Shown piece after piece: positions 24,156 to 33,880 of a DNA stretch of 64,000 nt (positions within the stretch are counted from its first letter, which is position 1; each line of letters starts with the position of its first letter). Under the pieces are notes generated by a model. That model was given only the letters and a program-made list of their open reading frames with translations. It was not told the DNA's origin and ran no database searches. A program made the translations under genes and the position numbers. Source of the stretch: Cladorhizidae sp. MBARI D1340-BT2 (Eukaryota > Porifera > Demospongiae > Poecilosclerida > Cladorhizidae); contig JAQNBH010000014.1 of NCBI GenBank assembly GCA_028752905.1, positions 30,466,276 to 30,530,275 on the forward strand, read 5' to 3'.

Positions 24156-25448
24156 CCATTCCTTCCTTCAATGTGAAGAAAGCAGCAGTCTCCAGTGCAT
24201 TCCATTTCTTGAGGCCATTCACATGGAAAGTCTGAACCCTTTTTGTACCTTCACCCATGTCTACCACGTACGTGGTGTCTGATATTCTCTTCGTTATCAG
24301 AGAAGGTCCCCTTCGTTTGCACATTAATTTGTTTTGTTTTCATGGCTGGAACACTAGCACATGATCTCCCTCATCAAATTGACAATCCACGGCTTTCTGG
24401 TAGTAATATCGTTTATGATATTGCTTTTCCTCTTCTTCATAGGTTATAGCACTTTCCTGTATGGTCTCGATTTTTCCTCTCAACAACCATAGGTACTCTA
24501 ACGTCAATGTTTCCTTCTCCAGCCAGTGGTCGATCAAGACATCTAGTGGAGTCCTCATAGGTCTTTCAAACAAAAGTTCATACGGGGAAAGCTCTGTGGA
24601 TTTGTAAGTTGCACCTCAGTATGCCCACAAAATATATGGTAGGTATTGGTCCAACTTGTTGTTGGTTTTCTGGGTTAATTTCCTGAGCAAATGCTTCATG
24701 GTAGAGTTAAAACATTCCACCATCCCATCTGTCTGGGTATGGTAAGGGGAAGTTTAATCCCCACCATTGTGTAAAATTGTTTCATCATTTTTTATATAAA
24801 ATTCGTACCATTGCTTGTCAAGATTTCCTCTGGAACTCCCAATCTCGCCATTACGTCGATGTGGCAATCGATCACCGTCTCAGTAGTCGCATTCTTCAGA
24901 GGAAAGGCTTCTGACTACTTTGTAGCATAGTGATAAGGACCAGGACGTACTTATTACCTGCTATTGTCCTTGAGAATGGCCCAAAGATGCCCATGGCCAT
25001 CTTCTGGAAAGGTACCCACATCACCGGTAGAAGTCTGAGAGATGCTCGTAGTAGTTTTGCTGGGGCTGCATACTGACAAACAGGACAAGATTGGCACGTT
25101 CTCTTGACATGCCTCACCAGATCTAGCCAGTCTACTCGTCTTCTGAGTGTATCCAATGTTCTATCTTGTCCAAAATATCCTGCCATCGGCAAACAGTCTG
25201 CCATTCTCAGTAGTTCTGTCCTACACACTTGGGGAACTACAACAACATCGTTACCACCCTTTGTGGTTTATATAGTAACAAACCTTGCCTCCAGAGTAAG
25301 TCACCCATAACCCCGTCAGCATACCTTCTCGCGTCTTCCAGTTATGGATCCAGCAGTTGAAGGGAGCAGAGCTGCGGTGGTGAAATCATCTCCAGGTTGG
25401 TCTGCTCTCCTCCATTGATCTTTCTGGTGCGTAGTGTCTTCTCCACAC
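24103..25448 (-). pseudogene. Outer element integrase, broken
   Basis: Lies upstream of RT on the coding strand. The 24896-25228 frame holds the zinc-binding N-terminus (CQSCPVCQ pair; the usual zinc His in the AGH-like motif reads Tyr) and the start of the catalytic core, whose first acidic residue is not evident. The core middle (about 24574-24895) is shifted between frames. 24340-24573 has the post-core helix region (MFERPMRTPLDVLIDHWL), and 24103-24324 the GPY/F-like C-terminal module ending FHVNGLKKWNALET. The C-terminal module leads directly into the RT region, fixing the INT-RT order. Inactive by multiple lesions. Confidence 0.72.
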
Positions 25449-25633
25449 TGTAATGAGATGCAGCGGGATTCAAAGAGATTCACCAGTAGTTTAACATTTA
25501 GAAAATCAAGATAGCATGAGGTAAAGAGGTAAAGGGTTTCCCGTCCACAATATACTGAGCATGCTCACAAACTAGAATGAATATAGTTATGTGTATAATA
25601 GCTAATCATAATGATTATAGTCATTATTCCACA
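25449..25633 (-). repeat. 3' LTR of nested element
   Basis: 185 bp, plus strand TGTAATGAGATG... to ...TCATTATTCCACA. Nearly identical to 29527-29716; a small indel near AACATTTAGAAAATC accounts for the length difference. Confidence 0.9.
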
Positions 25634-25645
25634 TCTCCCCTTCCC
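25634..25645 (-). other. Polypurine tract of nested element
   Basis: The minus strand reads GGGAAGGGGAGA directly before the LTR start TGTGGAATAATG. Confidence 0.75.
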
Positions 25646-25647
25646 AG

Positions 25648-28600
25648 TTAGGAGTATCGGACTGGAGGCATGATAGCTGTTCCTGTACGAGATCGTGTCT
25701 GAATACCCCTTGTAGGTGGTGGTTGTTGAGATGTAGAAGTTTCATCATTTTCTACAGTCATTGTTGTTTCATCGAATTCTTCCATTTCAGATCTTGCGAA
25801 TTCTTCCATTTCAGATCTTGCGTGGAGATGTCTCCGATTCCTTCTAACCTGACCAGATGGTGTCTCTATCAGGTAAGACCTTGGAGCATGAGCAGACTCT
25901 GTAATTCTCCCTGGAACTTGTCTCCCTTGCGTAGTAACCCACACAGGTGAGTCAACTGGAAAAGGTAGAGCATCTCTGACTCGATGACGTTGGTCGTAAC
26001 ATCTCTTCTGCTCACCCTTGTGCTTTGCATCCATTTCCTTGAAATCTTTGATGTGTGTCCAGTTAGGAATGAATTCTCTCTTTGCTTGAGGAATGTCAGT
26101 CCTAATTCTTCGACCCATCAACAGCTCTGCAGGACTCAATCCACACCAGGACAATGGTGTCGACCTGTAGCTCATCAAAGCGATGTGGGGATCTGGAGAG
26201 TATTGAATCAAATTCTTTACAGTCTTCACTGTTCTCTCCGCTAATCCGTTCGACTGAGGATAATGAGGACTGCTCGTAATATGTGTGAAGTTGTAGCTAT
26301 CAGCAAACACTTTAATTTCTCCCGACGCAAACTGTGGCCCATTGTCACTCACAAACACAGACGGTATACCATGTCTCGAAAATATCTCCTTCAATGCTGT
26401 TACGACACTAGTAGAGGTTGTACAGGTAAGCTTTGTGATTTCTATAAACCTCGAGTAATAGTCGACCACAAGTAAATATGTAGAGTCTTTCAGGTGGAAC
26501 AGATCTGATGCTACTCATTCCCATGGGAAACTTGGAAGTGGTGACTGAAGTAGAGGTTCTACTGTTGGCGGAGCATTTTCCACACACGTTGCACATCTCT
26601 TTATGTGAGCCTCAACATCCTTAGAAACTCCTGGCCACCACACTGCAGTTGCGACTCGCAAGCGACACTTCTGGATGCCTTGATGACCATGATGTATTTT
26701 GTCGACCACAATTCTCCTTCCATACAGTAAAAGACTGTCGCTGACATTTAGGTCCCGTCTCACCACCCAGTATTTCGACAGATCTCCCTTGATGCTGTGT
26801 CTGTTTGGCCATTTGTTTGTACAGAAGTGAACAAATAGGATCGCTTCTCTGAGCCTCCCTGTATTTGTCCAGTCGATCTTTGCTTGCAGGCAAATAAGAG
26901 ACAACAGCTTGAACGAAGGATTTCGTTTCCTTGTCCTCCTGGGATGATTCTTCTGAGACTAAAGACTAAAGGAGCTCTGGATAATGTGTCAGCGTATACA
27001 GTAACTTTCCTGGTACATGATGTATACTGTAATCAAATCGTGTAAGTCGAAGTCGGAACCTTAACACTCTAGGAGGTAAACTGTCAAGATTTGTTTTCCC
27101 TAGCAATGGGACCAGAGGCTTATGGTCAGTTTCGATTTCGATCTGCTTCCCAATGATATAATCTGAAAAGTTCTCACATGACCACACTAGTGCCATTGCT
27201 TCCTTCTCGTATCGCTGTTCCGTTTCTGTAAGGGACCTTGACCCATATGCAACAGGTTTCCATTCAGTGACTGAGTGATACTAAAGTAGCATGCCTCCCA
27301 GTCCAAAAGCTGAGGCATCTGCACAAATCTTGGTTTTTAAATTTGGATCATACAGTGCTAAAATAACTGGCTGAGTTAGTTCCTTCTTCACCTTCTCAAA
27401 TGCATCATCTTGAGGTGGTCCCCATAGCCATGCTTTCTTAGTGGACAGCAATTCACGCAGAGGCTGTGAATACTTCGATATATTTGGACTAAACTTTCCC
27501 AGCTGGTTCACCATGCCAAGAAATCTCCGAAGATCAGTTATCGTTCCTGGCTTTTCCATCTCTCGAACAGCTTGAGTCTTCCGTGGATCTGGCCTCACTC
27601 CCTCTTTGTCAAGCACATGACCCAGAAAGGTAAGACTGTCCTTTCCAAACTCACACTTCTCTCGGTTTAGAGTACCACCTGCTTGCTGAATTCTCTGGAG
27701 GACCTTCTGTAGCCTGACGTCGTGTTCCTGTTGGTTTCTTCCAACGACAAGGATGTCATCCATGTGACAGAGAACCCCATCCAGATCAACTAGCATTTCA
27801 TTCATCCGCCGCTGAAAATGCTCCGGTGCACTTGTAATTCCAAATGGTAACTTATTAAATCGATACCTGCCATAGGGTGTGATGAAAGTTGTGAGATCCT
27901 TTGAAAATTCATTCAGTGGTATTTGCCAAAACCCGCAGTTGGCATCCAACTTACTAAATACCGTGGCTCCAGCAATTTGGGCTAGGGTATCATCCACTTT
28001 TGGTAAGGGATGAACTTCTTGTAACACATTCGTGTTGAGGGCTCGGAAATCCACACAGATACGAATAGATCCTGATTTCTTGGGAACAATTACCATGCCT
28101 GCACACCATGACGACGGCTTCTCCACTCTAGATATCACTCCCAGTGATTCCATTCTACTCAACTCTTGATGAACCTTCTCTCGCAAAGGCAATGGGACGT
28201 TTCTTGGTGTAAACAGTGCAAATGGTTGTGCATCAGGTTTCAACTGAATTCCATATTCACCTTGAAACGTTCCCAGTCCTGTAAAGAGCGCTGGATATTT
28301 CTCTGGGATGTTTTCCTCAACTGAGTTGACTTGAGTGACAAGATTGAGTGCCTTAATCACAGGTAGGCCCAGGAGGTTATTTTGAACTCCCCTGATCACA
28401 TAAACAGTCTGTGTGCTAGATCTCCCTTTGAATGTAAGGTGCATTATTAGCTCACCAACAACATCCAGTGCCTTTCTGGAGGCTCCATACAATCTCCTTG
28501 TAGGTTCCTTTAGCCTACTTGGGTTCACCTTCAGATACTTCATCATTTTCTCTGAAATCACAGAAACTTCTGCTCCTGTATCAACCTTGAAAAGGACTTC

Positions 28601-28717
28601 TTGGTTGTCTAACAGAAGTGTAACTGTCCATGCACTTCCTATTTCTTGGAAGCTGACTGTGTCTAAAAATGCATCGTCTTGGTGCACCTCTTCTGCTGAT
28701 GCTGTGATGTTATTCAC
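25648..28717 (-). pseudogene. Nested element pol: PR-RT-RH-INT, broken
   Basis: 28717-27281 is a continuous 478-codon frame: protease with DTGAEVSVI (residues ~46-54), RT with KSGSIRICVDFRALN, LPFGITSAPEHFQRRM and HMDD in place of the usual Y/F-x-DD, the connection GHVLDKEGVRPDP, and the start of RNase H (ADASAFGLGGML). It stops at TAG 27281-27283. The same frame reads on through RNase H (TDHKPL) to a second stop at 26966-26968, then into the integrase zinc domain, with a frameshift near 26750. The other frame continues HHGHQGIQK...CATC to a TGA at 26515-26517, then the integrase core to 25648, with SDNGPQF and the NGLAER region carrying the catalytic Glu. The LTRs are young, so the damage is recent. 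Confidence 0.85.
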
Positions 28718-29513
28718 TGACTTTGAGAAACATTGAGCTGTAATGACCCATCTTTTTGCATGAGTGACACTCTGCTTCTCGAGCTAGGCAGTTTTGCCTG
28801 GAGTGCTGTCCTTTACCACATCTGTTGCACTTGCTTTCATGTCTAGGGTGAGACTTCCTTTCTTTGGAGGAGTATGCCTTTCCCTTGGAATATGACCTCC
28901 CAATCTCTCGACCTTTCGATTGGCCTATGTGATCTCTGTGTTTGATCACTTCCAGGAGCTTCTCTTGCTTAAGCCCATTCTGGAGAATCCTCTTTTGGTC
29001 ATGGACTGCTGCCTTCTGTCTAACTATTCGTTTAGTTTTTTCCAGAGTCAGGTCGGGGTCCATTTGCAAGCATTCTGAGAGAGTACTGTCTCGTATTCCC
29101 ACTATTATCCTGTCTCGTATCAATTCTTCTCTGAGGTCTCCGTAAGCGCAATTTTCTGCCAGCTGATAGAGGACGGTAATGAATTGTTCAACGGTCTCCT
29201 CTTCTCCCTGGATACGGCGATTAAATCGGGCACGTTCGAAGACTGTATTCTTTCGAACTTTAAAGAAAGAGTCAAACTTGTCGATGACAGTATCAAACTT
29301 CTTTCTGTCCTCCTCAGAGATATCTGTTGATAACAGGACATCTTCAGCCTCTTCCCCCATACAATATAGTAGGGTTCCTGTTTGCTTTTCTTCCCCTTCT
29401 GTGGCTAGGCCAGATGCCTGCCTATACTGCTGAAACCTACGTTTCCATCGTGGCCAGTCATCAGGGTTCTTGAAAGAAAAGGGTGTAGGTGGCTGTAACC
29501 TTACACTTGCCAT
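28710..29513 (-). CDS. Nested element Gag
   Basis: The ATG is at 29511-29513, just after the PBS, giving ~267 codons; the frame extends upstream into the LTR but that part is not considered coding. The N-terminal half is a retrotransposon capsid-like region (PFSFKNPDDWPRWKRRFQQY at the start). The C-terminal part is basic and ends in two zinc knuckles: CNRCGKGQHSRQNC is complete, and CHSCKKMGHY lacks its last Cys in this frame. That Cys codon is present one base away in the pol frame, so the last ~8 codons may reflect a 1-base insertion or a +1 frameshift site. Pol overlaps by 8 bases. Gag would package element RNA. Confidence 0.78.
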   Translation of the reverse strand: MASVRLQPPTPFSFKNPDDWPRWKRRFQQYRQASGLATEGEEKQTGTLLYCMGEEAEDVLLSTDISEEDRKKFDTVIDKFDSFFKVRKNTVFERARFNRRIQGEEETVEQFITVLYQLAENCAYGDLREELIRDRIIVGIRDSTLSECLQMDPDLTLEKTKRIVRQKAAVHDQKRILQNGLKQEKLLEVIKHRDHIGQSKGREIGRSYSKGKAYSSKERKSHPRHESKCNRCGKGQHSRQNCLAREAECHSCKKMGHYSSMFLKVSE

Positions 29514-29517
29514 ACTT

Positions 29518-29526
29518 CTGACACCA
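29518..29526 (-). other. Primer-binding site of nested element
   Basis: The minus strand reads TGGTGTCAGAAG immediately after the 5' LTR. The first nine bases match the 3' end expected of a tRNA-Leu (inference from general tRNA knowledge). Confidence 0.65.
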
Positions 29527-29716
29527 TGTAATGAGATGCAACGGGATTCAAAGAGATTCACCAGTAGTTTAACATTAATTTTAGCAAATCAAGATAGCAT
29601 GAGGTAAAGAGGTAAAGGGTTTCCCATCCACAATATACTGAGCATGCTCACAAACTAGAATGAATATAGTTATGTGTATAATAGCTAATCATAATGATGA
29701 TAGTCATTATTCCACA
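29527..29716 (-). repeat. 5' LTR of nested element
   Basis: 190 bp, nearly identical to 25449-25633. The minus strand starts TGTGGAATAATG and ends CATCTCATTACA. Confidence 0.9.
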
Positions 29717-31150
29717 TACACCAGTTTCGAACATGTCATCAGAGAATGGGAATAGTTGACCCATCTCTGGCTCCAACTCCATTTTGGTTGAGCTCTCCAA
29801 ATCGGTAATAACTGCTCCATCTACCGTCTGTTTATCATTCATCGATTGTTCTTCCTTTTCCTTTTTTTCCTTCTGGGCCCTAGTGGTACTCATGCCTATC
29901 TCGAAGTTGGTCGCCTCTGTGTTTTCCATCTCCACCACTGGAATTTGTTCATCTTCCAGCACTTCTTTGAGTAATTCTCTGAACCTGTGCATGTCCTGTC
30001 CCAGTAACATGTCCACAGTGGGGTGTGAGGACACTCCCACTGCTAACTCACGTGTTTTCCCATCAATCGTATGAATCTTGGCTGCCGAAAACCATACCTT
30101 TCGTGAAATCGCTGTAGTGTAAGGTATCTTCCACCCCAGTCTGTCAAACGGGGATGTATCATCGACTTTGTACACCCCGTATCGAGTAAAACCACCAGGG
30201 GTTCCCTGGACAGCTCTTGTCTATTTGCCTGCTGTGGCCAAAGTGAGCATTTTCCATTTTCACCCGACAATCTCTCCGGATATGTCCTTTATTTCCACAA
30301 CAGAATATTTCCACAACAGAAGCACTCAATATCCCTTGCATCTCGAGGTGGAAATCGAGCTTGGGTTCCCTTTTCTGAAACTGTCCCCAGTAGGTAAGGA
30401 TCGTTAGTCCTTGTTTCTGCTCGTGAGGATGTATTTCTTGGGCTCCACTACGATTTCTCACCCCCGGGTGGTCTATCTGGTATCTTTAGTCCACCATCCA
30501 CCATGTGACCAAGAATGTGGTTTGACAGGTGATGGACAATGGCTTCTATCAGTTTGTCATAGGTCTGGTGCTCGAAATTCCTCATTTGAACCTCGAGCCA
30601 TCAGGGTATCTTCTGTAGTGTAATCTAGATCAGCATACCTGCCTCCGGGTCTCTGTGGGATGAAGCAAGCCACTGTTGAAAATGTTGCCTGTGCCTGCTC
30701 GGAATGTCTCAGGATTACTGTTGTCGAAGGGAGTTTCGAAAACTCTTCTTCGAAATGACTCGGTGGTAATATGGTACTCCTTGAGGAGTAACGACTTGAC
30801 TGCTGCATAGTCAGCTTGACTTTCTGCTGCTATCATTATCACTGCAGTCAGCCAGTGCGCTATATATATAGGAAAATGGTCCATTGTTCTTCTGGTTATT
30901 GTCCAGCTCTGGCCGTCACCTCAAATGTTTCCAAGTAGGTGCCCATGTCGTCGACTCCTTCCTAGAACTTGTGTGTGGTCATCCTGTGTGTAGGGAGAGG
31001 CACTTCTGCCATGGGCAGGGATTGCACTGCTCCTATAACTTGTAACAGTTGAGCCTCCCACTCAGCCATCTGTTGCTGAGCCCTCATTTCTTCCCGTTCA
31101 GCTCTGGCAAGTTCTATTCTCTGCCAACCATCCAAGAAACATTCCATTGG
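29717..31150 (-). pseudogene. Outer element Gag-protease, broken
   Basis: Read on the minus strand from ~31150: a coiled-coil-like, Glu/Arg-rich N-terminus (ELARAEREEMRAQQQMAEWE), a capsid-like region at 30884-30630 (SQADYAAVKSLLLKEYHITTE) with frameshifts, then a zinc knuckle near 30270-30310 (CCGNKGHIRRDC; the first Cys of the usual CxxC is not in place). A protease follows with LLDTGCTKSMIHP near 30170-30200 and the flap/end motif MLLGQDM near 30000. An acidic linker runs to 29717, where the nested element begins. Gag and protease occupy several frames, so this copy is not functional. Confidence 0.72.
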
Positions 31151-31399
31151 ACCTGGAACTGGTTCTGGGATAGCATTTTGGAGGCAACGTGTCTCTCACT
31201 CCCTCAATTCTTCAGACATTCTTCACCAATTATTGTTTGAAGAAACAACCCCAAAAAATGCTTTGAAAACTAGCAACTCAGGATATTGCGCAAGTACTCT
31301 AGGTTATACCCTGGACTATTTCCCCTGTTCTAGCCATACCTGCTCACTCTGTGTGAGAGAATGACTCCTCCTTCTGGTCCAGGATCTCACTGTTGAGAT
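31151..31399. other. Outer element leader region
   Basis: The stretch between the PBS and the first recognisable gag codons. No independent feature was recognised. Confidence 0.4.
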
Positions 31400-31413
31400 C
31401 CCACTGCTGCCAC
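31400..31413 (-). other. Primer-binding context of outer element
   Basis: The minus strand reads GTGGCAGCAGTGGGA next to the 5' LTR end. The related string TGGTGGCAGCAG occurs near 7099 and inside the 351-bp element. The exact LTR/PBS boundary is uncertain by a few bases. Confidence 0.5.
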
Positions 31414-31930
31414 TGGTGGAAAGTCTCTCTCTCTGATCTGAGACTCACTTGGGTCACTCCTGTACCACTTATAGTGAATATTTCAGTGATGCCCAACTCT
31501 CTGTCTGAGACCTAGTTGGACCACAACTACACTTCCACTATCAGGTTGAATAGTTAACAGTAATAGCTTTGTACACAAGGAAAACACACTTTGTACAACA
31601 TATTACAGAAAACATGTACAATACAGAACTAACTGACTCTTGGGTCTGTCTCTCTTAATCATGTTTTATTATAATTATTGTATATAATAGTTCACTTGGT
31701 CCTCTCCAGTTTAGGTGGGCTGGTGTGATTGCTTGGCCAGGGGCTTGGAAGCTAATAGAACCATACTTCAAAGACTTGGTTTGTTAGCATTCCCTTTCCC
31801 CCCACAGCCTCCACTACATCTTGTGGTCTTGTATGTGGTCTTGCCTATCTGTTGTTTGAGGTGGCCTCTGGTGAGAAACCTGATGTAATTATGCTGTTAC
31901 CCCCAAGAGTTGTCAGTCTGCTCTCTGACA
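31414..31930 (-). repeat. 5' LTR of outer retrotransposon
   Basis: About 517 bp, homologous to 22367-22868. The right end CTCTCTGACA is followed by the target duplication GTACA. In element orientation it starts TGTCAGAGAGCAG. Confidence 0.88.
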
Positions 31931-32165
31931 GTACACATAGCAAGTCCCCACACTTCTGAATACTTCACACTAAGATTAGGCTGGGTACACGTAGCAAGCA
32001 CCCACACTTCTGAATCCTTCACACTAAGATTAGGCTGGGTATAGGTAGCAAGCACCCACACTTCTGAATCCTTCACACTAAGATTAGGCTGGGTATAGGT
32101 AGCAAGCACCTACACTTCTGAATCCTTCACACTAAGATTAGGCTGGGTATAGGTAGCAAGCACCT
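31931..32165. repeat. Minisatellite, ~54-bp unit (right part, ~4 copies)
   Basis: The same unit family as 21940-22361, with CACTAAGATTAGGCTGGGTA variants. The two parts are separated only by the LTR element. Confidence 0.92.
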
Positions 32166-32319
32166 ACCCCTCTTAATCTTTCTCTAGAACTATAGCAAGC
32201 ACCTAGTAATTGTTTTGAATCAAGGCTAAGGGGAAAGCAGAGTGTGAAGATTAAAAAGACCTGAAGTCAACAACAAGAGAACTGGGCATTTTAAGTGACC
32301 CTGTGGATCAAGAACAACT
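32166..32319. other. Unique spacer
   Basis: Nothing recognised. Confidence 0.4.
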
Positions 32320-33075
32320 ACCACAGCACAGCAACTACTACATAGTAACTACCACACAACAACTACCATAGTACAGCAACTACTACATAGTAACTACCAC
32401 ACAGCAACTACCACAGTACAGTAACTACCACACAGCAACTACCACAGTAGGTACAGCAACTACCACACAGCAGCATCTAGACTACCACACAACATCCTGC
32501 ATGGTCTCCATGACCCACCGCATGGTCTCCATGGCCCAATGCTTGTTCTCCGTGACCCACTGCATTGTCTCCGTGACCCACTGCATGGTCTTTGTGACCC
32601 ACTGCATGGTCTCCGTGACCCACTGCAACTACCACATTATAGTATCTACCACAGTACAGCAACCACACAACAGCCTGCATGGTCTCTGTGACCCACTGCT
32701 TGATCTCTGTGACCCACTGCATGGTCTCCGGGATCCACTTCATGGTCTCCATGACCTACTGCATGGTCTTCGTGACCCACTGCTTGGTCTCTGTGACCCA
32801 CTGCATGGTCTCCGTGACCCACTGCTTGGTCTCTGTGACCCACTGCATGATCTTCGTGCATGGTCTCCGTTACCCACTGCAACTACCATAGTAACAGTAC
32901 AGCAACTACTGCCATACAGCAACTAGCACAGTACAGCAACTAACACAGTACAGCAACTACCACAGACCAGCAAATACTACAGTACAGCAACCACAACTAT
33001 CACACAGTTCACTAACTATCACAGTACAGTAACTACAACATTGCAGCAACTACCTCAGTAGAGTATAAGCAACTA
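32320..33075. repeat. Compound minisatellite: CAACTACCACA units flanking a 21-bp array
   Basis: The outer parts (32320-32490 and 32885-33070) are irregular repeats of CAGCAACTACCACAGTA-like words. The middle (about 32500-32880) is an array of a 21-bp unit containing GGTCTCCGTGACCCACTGCA, interrupted once by a CAACTACCACA block at 32624-32668. The 21-bp period keeps frames open on both strands (up to 141 codons); these are not considered genes. Confidence 0.9.
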
Positions 33076-33231
33076 GCAGGACATTCAGATTCTCTCCCTG
33101 TAACCACGATGAATAAACACATTTGTTGTGTGTTATTTAGATCATTCCTTCCCAGTGAAATCCCGACAAGCACCCTTACTGGCTCCTTTATTGATCAGTG
33201 TTCCCATTAGTCTAGTGGAAGGGTGGCTGAA
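33076..33231. other. Unique spacer
   Basis: Nothing recognised between the compound minisatellite and the inverted-repeat element. Confidence 0.4.
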
Positions 33232-33365
33232 CCAAGAATTTGGTGACGCATAGTTGTTTTTCGCAGATTTTTAATCTTTAAGGGGTCCAGATTGAAAATC
33301 CACCGGGTGCCAACTTGACACCCTTGAGGAATTTGAAAAATTCAAGATGGCCGCCAAAATGGCTG
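33232..33365. repeat. Left terminal inverted repeat
   Basis: Inverted counterpart of 37415-37548, with scattered mismatches and small indels. Confidence 0.85.
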
Positions 33366-33880
33366 CTATTCATTTATATTGAGCTGTAAATACAAGATAA
33401 ATATTTAAGTTGGCAATTAAATAAATGGTTTTCATGCCAAAGAAGCAAGTTTGCAAGTTTTTATCGTAACTGATGTTCTTGCACATGCATAGAAATTCAA
33501 GATGGCCGCCAGATGTAAGTATAATTACCATCAACTATCAACTACACAATGATGAAACATTTTGTGCTTCATGTTTGGGCTATTTTGATGAAGCAATATC
33601 GGTTATTATTCATGCCCAAAAACTAAATTTGCATTTGTAAGCAGCGTCATGTCCAAAATACACAGCAGATATTAACATTTAGTACTTTATATCGGATCTA
33701 TTCTAATGAAACTATATAGTATCTAGTCGTGTGTTTGGATTGGCAATAATTGTTATGGCACACTTGTGATTGTAAATCAATATGGCTGTGACAGTAATAT
33801 TAATATACATTAGTTGTCCATTTAAAATGTTAGTTGTAAATAATAGAGCATTGCTGTTCAATGAATACAGAGTATAACTA

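Larger units (their letters stand above)
25449..29716 (-). mobile_element. Nested Ty3/gypsy LTR retrotransposon
   Basis: A 4.27-kb element with LTRs at 25449-25633 and 29527-29716, PBS and PPT in place, gag and pol in the standard order (protease, RT, RNase H, integrase). It is inserted in the outer element just after its protease region. The flanking 5 bp are CACAC (25444-25448) and TACAC (29717-29721), a probable target duplication with one change. The two LTRs differ at only about three positions plus one small indel, so it is younger than its host element, matching the nesting. Pol carries three stops and a frameshift. Confidence 0.88.
22367..31930 (-). mobile_element. Ty3/gypsy LTR retrotransposon, INT-before-RT type
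   Basis: Bounded by two homologous LTRs (22367-22868 and 31414-31930) and by the 5-bp target duplication GTACA (22362-22366 and 31931-31935), inside a 54-bp minisatellite. Coding order on the minus strand is gag, aspartic protease, integrase, reverse transcriptase, RNase H. Integrase before RT is Ty1/copia-like, but the RT sequence is Ty3/gypsy-like, as in the Gmr1 group. A second Ty3/gypsy element (25449-29716) interrupts it between protease and integrase. Frameshifts, stops and an RNase H deletion make it non-autonomous. No envelope-like gene is seen. Confidence 0.88.

Noticed and set aside
25449..29716. Endogenous retrovirus
   Set aside because: Gag-Pol order and sequence fit a Ty3/gypsy retrotransposon; no envelope-like frame between integrase and the 3' LTR.
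22367..31930. Ty1/copia element, suggested by integrase before RT
   Set aside because: RT and RNase H motifs and the GPY/F-like integrase C-terminus are Ty3/gypsy-like; the Gmr1-type explanation fits better.
32477..32926. Frames reading GDHAVGH or SVTHCMV repeats, resembling a short-repeat protein
   Set aside because: By-product of a 21-bp tandem repeat; open in several frames on both strands.
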